Program-made: the position numbers and the translations under genes
The notes under the pieces: model-generated
The model's input: the letters and a program-made list of their open reading frames with translations, nothing else
Database searches by the model: none
Told to the model about the DNA's origin: nothing
Source: Cryptomeria japonica
Lineage: Eukaryota; Streptophyta; Pinopsida; Cupressales; Cupressaceae
Assembly (NCBI RefSeq): GCF_030272615.1
Contig: NC_081412.1
Location: 23,342,432 to 23,406,431, forward strand
DNA: 64,000 nucleotides
Direction: 5' to 3'
Part shown: in pieces, positions 58,400 through 64,000 of the stretch
Layout of the letters: every line of letters begins with the position of its first letter
Position numbering within the stretch: position 1 is the stretch's first letter

Positions 58400-60005
58400 T
58401 TGACATTCAACCATGGTTTTGCCTTAAAAGATGTGGAGCAAAATCCAAGTCCATTCCTAGAGTGACAAGGGTCAGCTTCTAAAGGGTCCTTAATACCTTA
58501 TTCATCATGTCCACAACCTTTACCTCCATAACCATGTTTAGAAAGAAGATCAAGCCCCAACCCATAATGTGATTGTAAATCACGAGAGGTAGGAGGATTA
58601 GTATGAAAGAGATAATCAAGGTTATATGTATCACTTGGCTTTATAGATGCATAATAATCTTTCTTAGCAGAGGTGAATGACATCTTAGGAATGTTTAAGT
58701 GAATTAGATCTACTTTGTATTCCTCGATATAAGATTCAATAAAATTCAAAGATACTCAGTGATCACCTAAACATGCAATCACTTTAGAAGAAGATGAAGA
58801 AGGGGAAGGAGTAGACTTAGGACTTTCTTCTTTAGGAGGATATTGCTTCTTAGGAGAATCTTCTTTAGGGACAACATTCTCATGAACTTCCTTTTTAGGA
58901 GGCACCACAAGAATAGTTGTCGACAAAATATAAGATAATGACGGAATGTAATTCTGAAAGGTATGTGTAATTGAAGAATAACCGGTTGACACCGTTTGAC
59001 ATAAGTTAATGGCATCATGTTCAACTTTGATCATAACTACCTAATTGTTAGCAACAAACTTAATAGAACCATGAAGGGTAGAAGTGATCGCTCCCAAAGA
59101 ATGAATCCAAGGTCTACCCAAGAGAGGATTGTATAAGAAAGGTCCTAGCATAACATACACCATGGTCAAAATAGTAACTCGTCCAATCTTTAAACGCAAA
59201 ATAACAGTTTTTAAAGCTTTCTTACGAGTGTTATCAAAACCACAAATGAATAAGAAAGATGCAACAAGAGAACTTGAATAGACTTTAATTTTGGGCAATA
59301 GATCAAGACTACAAAAAATGAGTGATGAGTTGATATCAATGAGAGTCTATCTAATAGAAAAATTAGTAGCATAGACAATTATTATCAATGGATTTGATTG
59401 ATTATGTACTTATAGAGGCGAGAGTTCACTTAGATAGAACATAATATTCAATGAATCCGCATGAATATGATAGATGAACACATTCAAATCCATCAACCTA
59501 ACAGAAGGTAATAGAATCTTTTGAAGAGCTTCCTGAAGTATGCCTTGATAAATTAGAGCAATTTGAAGCGATTCCCAAAGTGAGATATTAGCATGAGTAA
59601 TATGAGGTTGCTTGAGAATATTGTATTTGCATGGTTGCTTAACTAGGGGTTTAGGTGCTTGAGGGAGATTTGATTAAGAAGGTGGTAAAGAAGTAGATTG
59701 ATCAACATTTTGTTTTGAGCTATTGCATGATAAGTTGAGTTTTTAGATAGAGCGAATCTTGTAAAAAGTTCTAGAGAATTGCTTTCAAGAAGAACACTGT
59801 GAATAGATTGATCTTTCCTCAAAGAAGGACTAGCTAGAGTCACACAAATGATTGGTCTCTTAGGCCTTTTAGAGGAATCACAAACAACAATGACATTTGC
59901 TAACTTCTTGTCTTGCAAAAAAGAGGAATCTAAAAGTGGGGTTTGTTCGGTAGGTTTTTGAGTAGGAGATGCCTCTAGGAATTCACCTAGGGCATCATCC
60001 AACAA
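58400..60005 (-). pseudogene. Ty3/gypsy polyprotein fragment: protease region and G-patch
   Basis: Minus-strand frames contain YNPLLGRPWIHSLGAITSTL followed by HGSIKFV (59180-59050), the retropepsin C-terminal segment of plant Ty3/gypsy polyproteins. Next come a Lys/Pro/Ser-rich linker (58960-58770) and a G-patch-like motif (58570-58440): GLGLDLLSKHGYGGKG, then QGI-type GIKDPLEAD after a TAA, then NGLGF. The upstream piece 60005-59643 is a leader or gag-linker remnant in another frame. Stops at 59041, 58756 and 58498 break the main frame. Gag proper is missing between the leader and the protease, and RT is not recognisable further down. Confidence 0.75.
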
Positions 60006-60064
60006 ATCAAAATCTTGTTTTGAGAATGCATTATCAAATGCATAGAAATTCTAAAAAAAGAGAA

Positions 60065-60098
60065 CCGACATGAGGTATTCATGTCGGGTTCACCAAAA
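60065..60098 (-). other. Primer site and hairpin at the 5' LTR boundary of the gypsy fragment
   Basis: On the minus strand TTTTGGTGAACCCGACAT follows a TG/CA-type boundary at 60099-60100 and may be the primer site. It overlaps a 9-bp perfect stem, ccgacatga / tcatgtcgg (60065-60087). The assignment rests on position only. Confidence 0.45.
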
Positions 60099-61060
<962 letters not shown>

Positions 61061-61982
61061 GGACACATGTTAGGAATTTTCTACATGGAACATGCTCACT
61101 TGAACCTCAAAATATTTAAAGACATTTGTGCACCACATAGACGTTTGCGCATCACACTATCGTTTAGTCAAATTTTTATCAAATTCAAACAACACGCTGC
61201 TAACACTTTGTCTTTACTATCTATAAAGTTGGAATTGTGAATTCTCATTTACAAGTTTTGTCATAAATGCATTGGGTGTAATGCATAAGTGTGAAATTGG
61301 CACAGGACGCAATTTGTAACATTAGACTAAGGATCTTTGCCTTTTTCAATTATTGTTGCAATATGGATCTTGTTCCACTTGTATGAAATGACAAGAAAAG
61401 GAACCTACTACACTTGTAGGAGCAAGTAGGGATAAGAATAGTTGGATGGTTGCACAAGGATAGAAACCTTCTAGCAGAATTAGAAAAAATGACAATATGA
61501 ACAACATTGTTAATATGTTTTGGATGTTTACATGTACATTTTCTTTGTGTGGCAATGGTACTGTGGCATGCAATTTCTTTTACATGTATGATATGTTAAG
61601 GAAAGGGAAATAATACTATTGTTTTAGCCAATATGGGAAAGACTTTGTGTGTAATAATAATACATTGATGCCATAAGATTGACAAGAAGTTGTATTGTAA
61701 TTTAAATGATTTCGAAGTAAGACTACATATGATATTTTGGATCATTCATAGTGATCCATCATCAAGATTAAATTACAAACTAGGTTAATAAAGAAGAGAG
61801 AAGTTACACATGAGAATGAAAACTATAAAGAGAAATAGACATTATGAACCTAAAAATGATAAAATAATAATGAACTAAAATTTGTTAAAATAAGAAATGA
61901 AATAATTATTATATTAATAAGATAATAAATATTAATATTAAATATTATAATAATATTAAAAAAATTGGGAAGAAATAATTTT
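61061..61982. other. AT-rich spacer
   Basis: No gene recognised. It contains a single copy of the foldback-related phrase near 61750. From 61850 to 61980 it is almost pure A/T with some G. Confidence 0.45.
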
Positions 61983-62768
61983 TTAATAAAATAAAGACCA
62001 AAATAGATGACAACACAAAGAATTCAAATTAGCTATAGCCATTGATAAAGCCATTAAGGGAAAAAGCCAAGAGGGTTTTTCGCTATTGTACCAAACCCCA
62101 AAATTAGTAGATTTTGTGATCCAAACAAAGCTCACATCCCACAAGAACAAAAAACAAGGATAGTTAAGCTTGATCATCATGAAAAAATTGAAGAAATTTC
62201 CTACCTTTATTTGAAGGAACAAAATCTCAATCTATAACATTCTAGTTCCCGTCAACCTAAAAAGCCTACTTAGCTAAGTAATCACAACAACATTCCGTTC
62301 CTTGGGAATTTAAACAAATGAAATGAATTCAAAATTTATAGAGTAGGAAAATTTTCTTAGTAAGAGATGCGAAGCTCTAGAAGGAAGTATGCACCTTCTC
62401 TTTGTTCAAGAGAAACCAATATCATAGATTCTATTTCATGAATAACCTTCTTCCAACACAACTAGTAGGATTTTCTAAGCACCACAAGAATGGCACGAGC
62501 CTCCATTTGATTATTAATGCAACACCCCATATAATAAGTGAATAAAAAATAATATAACTATCACTATCATATTCAACCCCACTAATTCCTGCAATACCCA
62601 AGTCGCTCTATAATGATCCATCAATAAATTAATTTTGAAAAAACTAAGTGGGAAAGGAAACCACTTACTAATCATATCCACCTTCCTAGAAGGTCTAAAG
62701 CCAAACTAAATCTAAGTAGCAAAAGAAGGAGAAATCCCAAAGAGTCTTGAAAGTGGGCATCATAAGTG

Positions 62769-62786
62769 AAATGTTCTCTTCAAAAG
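62769..62786. repeat. Left target-site duplication of the retrocopy
   Basis: aaatgttctcttcaaaag, repeated exactly at 63324-63341. Confidence 0.92.
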
Positions 62787-63323
62787 TCATGTTGCAGGTT
62801 TTTGTTTAGCTTGATTTACCCAAAAGCAGGTTTATGATCCTAGTTCAAAAAGGTGTGCTTGTAATTTACAAATAAGATTTAAGGAGTGCTCACTTCTTTG
62901 ATGTATATAGAGACATGCTAGACCAGGAGGAATTGGAAGCTCTAAATCAATTTCTGCAAGATAATAAGATCACACAGGAAGACAATGATACATGGAACAA
63001 AGAAAATGTCCAGTCTGATGGACCAAAGTGGGATGCAGTACAAGAACCTGATATTGACCCCTTGTGGGGAGATTTGAAGTAGACAAGGCTGAAGGAAGCA
63101 ACAATGTTATTGGGTCATTGGAGACATGATGACCCGAGATCTCTATTCTTTTTGGTTTTATGAACTCTATCGTTATTGAAATTTGTATATCTCTAGTTGA
63201 TATTGGTAAACTGTTATCGTAGTATAGGTGATTTTTTGATGTGATCCATACATATGTTATCTGATGGACACTGTTGAAAAGCTCATATGATGTCTTATTT
63301 GTGAACTATCTCTAATATAAAAA
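62787..63323 (+). pseudogene. Retroposed copy of a host mRNA 3' end (processed pseudogene)
   Basis: A 537-bp insertion between perfect 18-bp duplications, ending in an A run (ataaaaaaa), interrupts a LINE fragment. Frame 2 from 62810 to 63082 encodes about 90 residues with one TAA at 62873. It starts LDLPKSRFMILVQKGVLVIY and ends DIDPLWGDLK, with an acidic Gln-rich middle (MLDQEELEALNQFLQDNKIT). The remaining 240 bp look like a 3' UTR. All this fits a 5'-truncated mRNA copied by LINE machinery. I do not recognise the parent gene. A SINE is unlikely because there is a coding end and no tRNA-like head. Confidence 0.8.
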
Positions 63324-63341
63324 AAATGTTCTCTTCAAAAG
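63324..63341. repeat. Right target-site duplication of the retrocopy
   Basis: Second copy of the 18-base string at 62769-62786. Its first A bases cannot be told apart from the end of the poly-A tail. Confidence 0.92.
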
Positions 63342-64000
63342 AGAATTTAGTCTCAATAGTTTTTTGACTGAATCCTTAATCTTCCACCAAACATGCATAA
63401 TGAGACTTTAGTGCCTTGTAAATTTGATTATTTCTCTCTAATAAACTCTACCAAAGAATAAAATTAGGACCAAGATCCTAGGTAACCACAAGTATAGAAG
63501 CCAATGCATAAAGATGACCTAAGTTAGCCCCAAAATTAACTAATGAAGTGGTATGAATAATAGTTTGGTTCCACATCTTCCATTATTCCCTCCAAATATC
63601 CATAGAGAATCGAGATTGAAAGAAAATTTAAGCTAGCCTTTATTCATTATTGTCACACAAGACACTTATAATTACCTTGAAATCCTCTCCTTTTTATATT
63701 ATCTAGGGTGAGGCATTTGTTTTGACAAAATATCCAAATAGATAGATTAAATGCCAAATAAAGTTATTTTAAATTTTTCTTGACCAAGGAAAGTCTCTCC
63801 TTTCCACCTTTCTTATGTTCTAAGAATTAATAACCAATAACAACCAAATAGGCCACCGTAGGATCATGAACTTGTGTAGGAATATCCATTCCCTATGGGA
63901 AACAACAAGACCAATTAGAAAGAATAGAGTTAGAGGGAGTCCAAGCTTTAGACGTTTTCCCTCTAGCAAACTAAAGGGAGCCTTATAATGACACACATGG

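Larger units (their letters stand above)
61983..64000 (-). pseudogene. Decayed LINE fragment (zf-RVT to RNase H), running off the window
   Basis: On the minus strand a zf-RVT-like KCLVCDNN lies near 63640. It is followed by MWNQTIIHTTSLVNFGANLG, LLERNNQIYKALKSHY near 63430 and an RNase H remnant, GCCINNQMEARAILVVLRKS, near 62510. Many stops and frame changes are present. The copy is split by the retroposed sequence 62787-63323. Confidence 0.65.

Noticed and set aside
58207-58482. 91-codon plus-strand frame
   Set aside because: Opposite the gypsy polyprotein with its G-patch motif; basic composition is a strand shadow.

Overview
This window reads as nuclear DNA of a plant with a large, repeat-filled genome, probably a gymnosperm. 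The evidence is one clear host gene (a nuclear-encoded organellar group II intron maturase) among AT-rich spacers, plant L1-type LINEs, Ty3/gypsy and Ty1/copia-type LTR elements and a plant mobile domain (PMD) pseudogene. The gymnosperm placement is inference only. I see no bacterial operon, rRNA, tRNA or CRISPR array.

Left part (1-15556). A decayed LINE on the minus strand (19-2484) and a GC-rich LINE 3' end (3850-4703) are followed by a complete L1-type LINE on the plus strand (6382-12760). That LINE is bounded by a perfect 17-bp target-site duplication and has ORF1 (DUF4283 plus CCHC knuckle) and ORF2 (endonuclease, reverse transcriptase, zf-RVT) joined by a TAATG stop/start. About 2.8 kb of AT-rich DNA follows.

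Centre (15557-42895). One minus-strand LTR retrotransposon of 27.3 kb (element A) holds three later insertions. They are a 2.4-kb copia-type non-autonomous element C (21543-23968, TSD GTGAC), a 9.8-kb Ty3/gypsy element B (26433-36236, TSD AAATG) and a 5'-truncated LINE D inside the 5' LTR of A (40259-42823, 16-bp TSD with one mismatch). I find no gag-pol in A. Its recognisable coding content is an antisense PMD-like reading frame (17837-19948) with 11 nonsense codons and no frameshift. Element B has gag, protease, RT, RNase H and integrase, then a long extra ORF between integrase and the 3' LTR.

Right part (42896-64000). A decayed LINE fragment (43531-44712) precedes the only gene that looks functional, the intronless maturase (46634-48715, plus strand, likely mitochondrial). 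Downstream lie a near-perfect 272-bp foldback (50044-50315), a gag-only element between 1.2-kb direct repeats (51250-54833), a 50-bp minisatellite, a broken Ty3/gypsy element with a G-patch motif (58400-60098) and its LTR holding a 156-bp GA microsatellite, and a minus-strand LINE fragment interrupted by a retroposed mRNA copy (62787-63323) with an 18-bp duplication.

Most of the window is a layered record of retrotransposition. Nonsense codons in the dead elements are mostly TAG or TGA, as expected from C-to-T decay at methylated CG and CHG sites.
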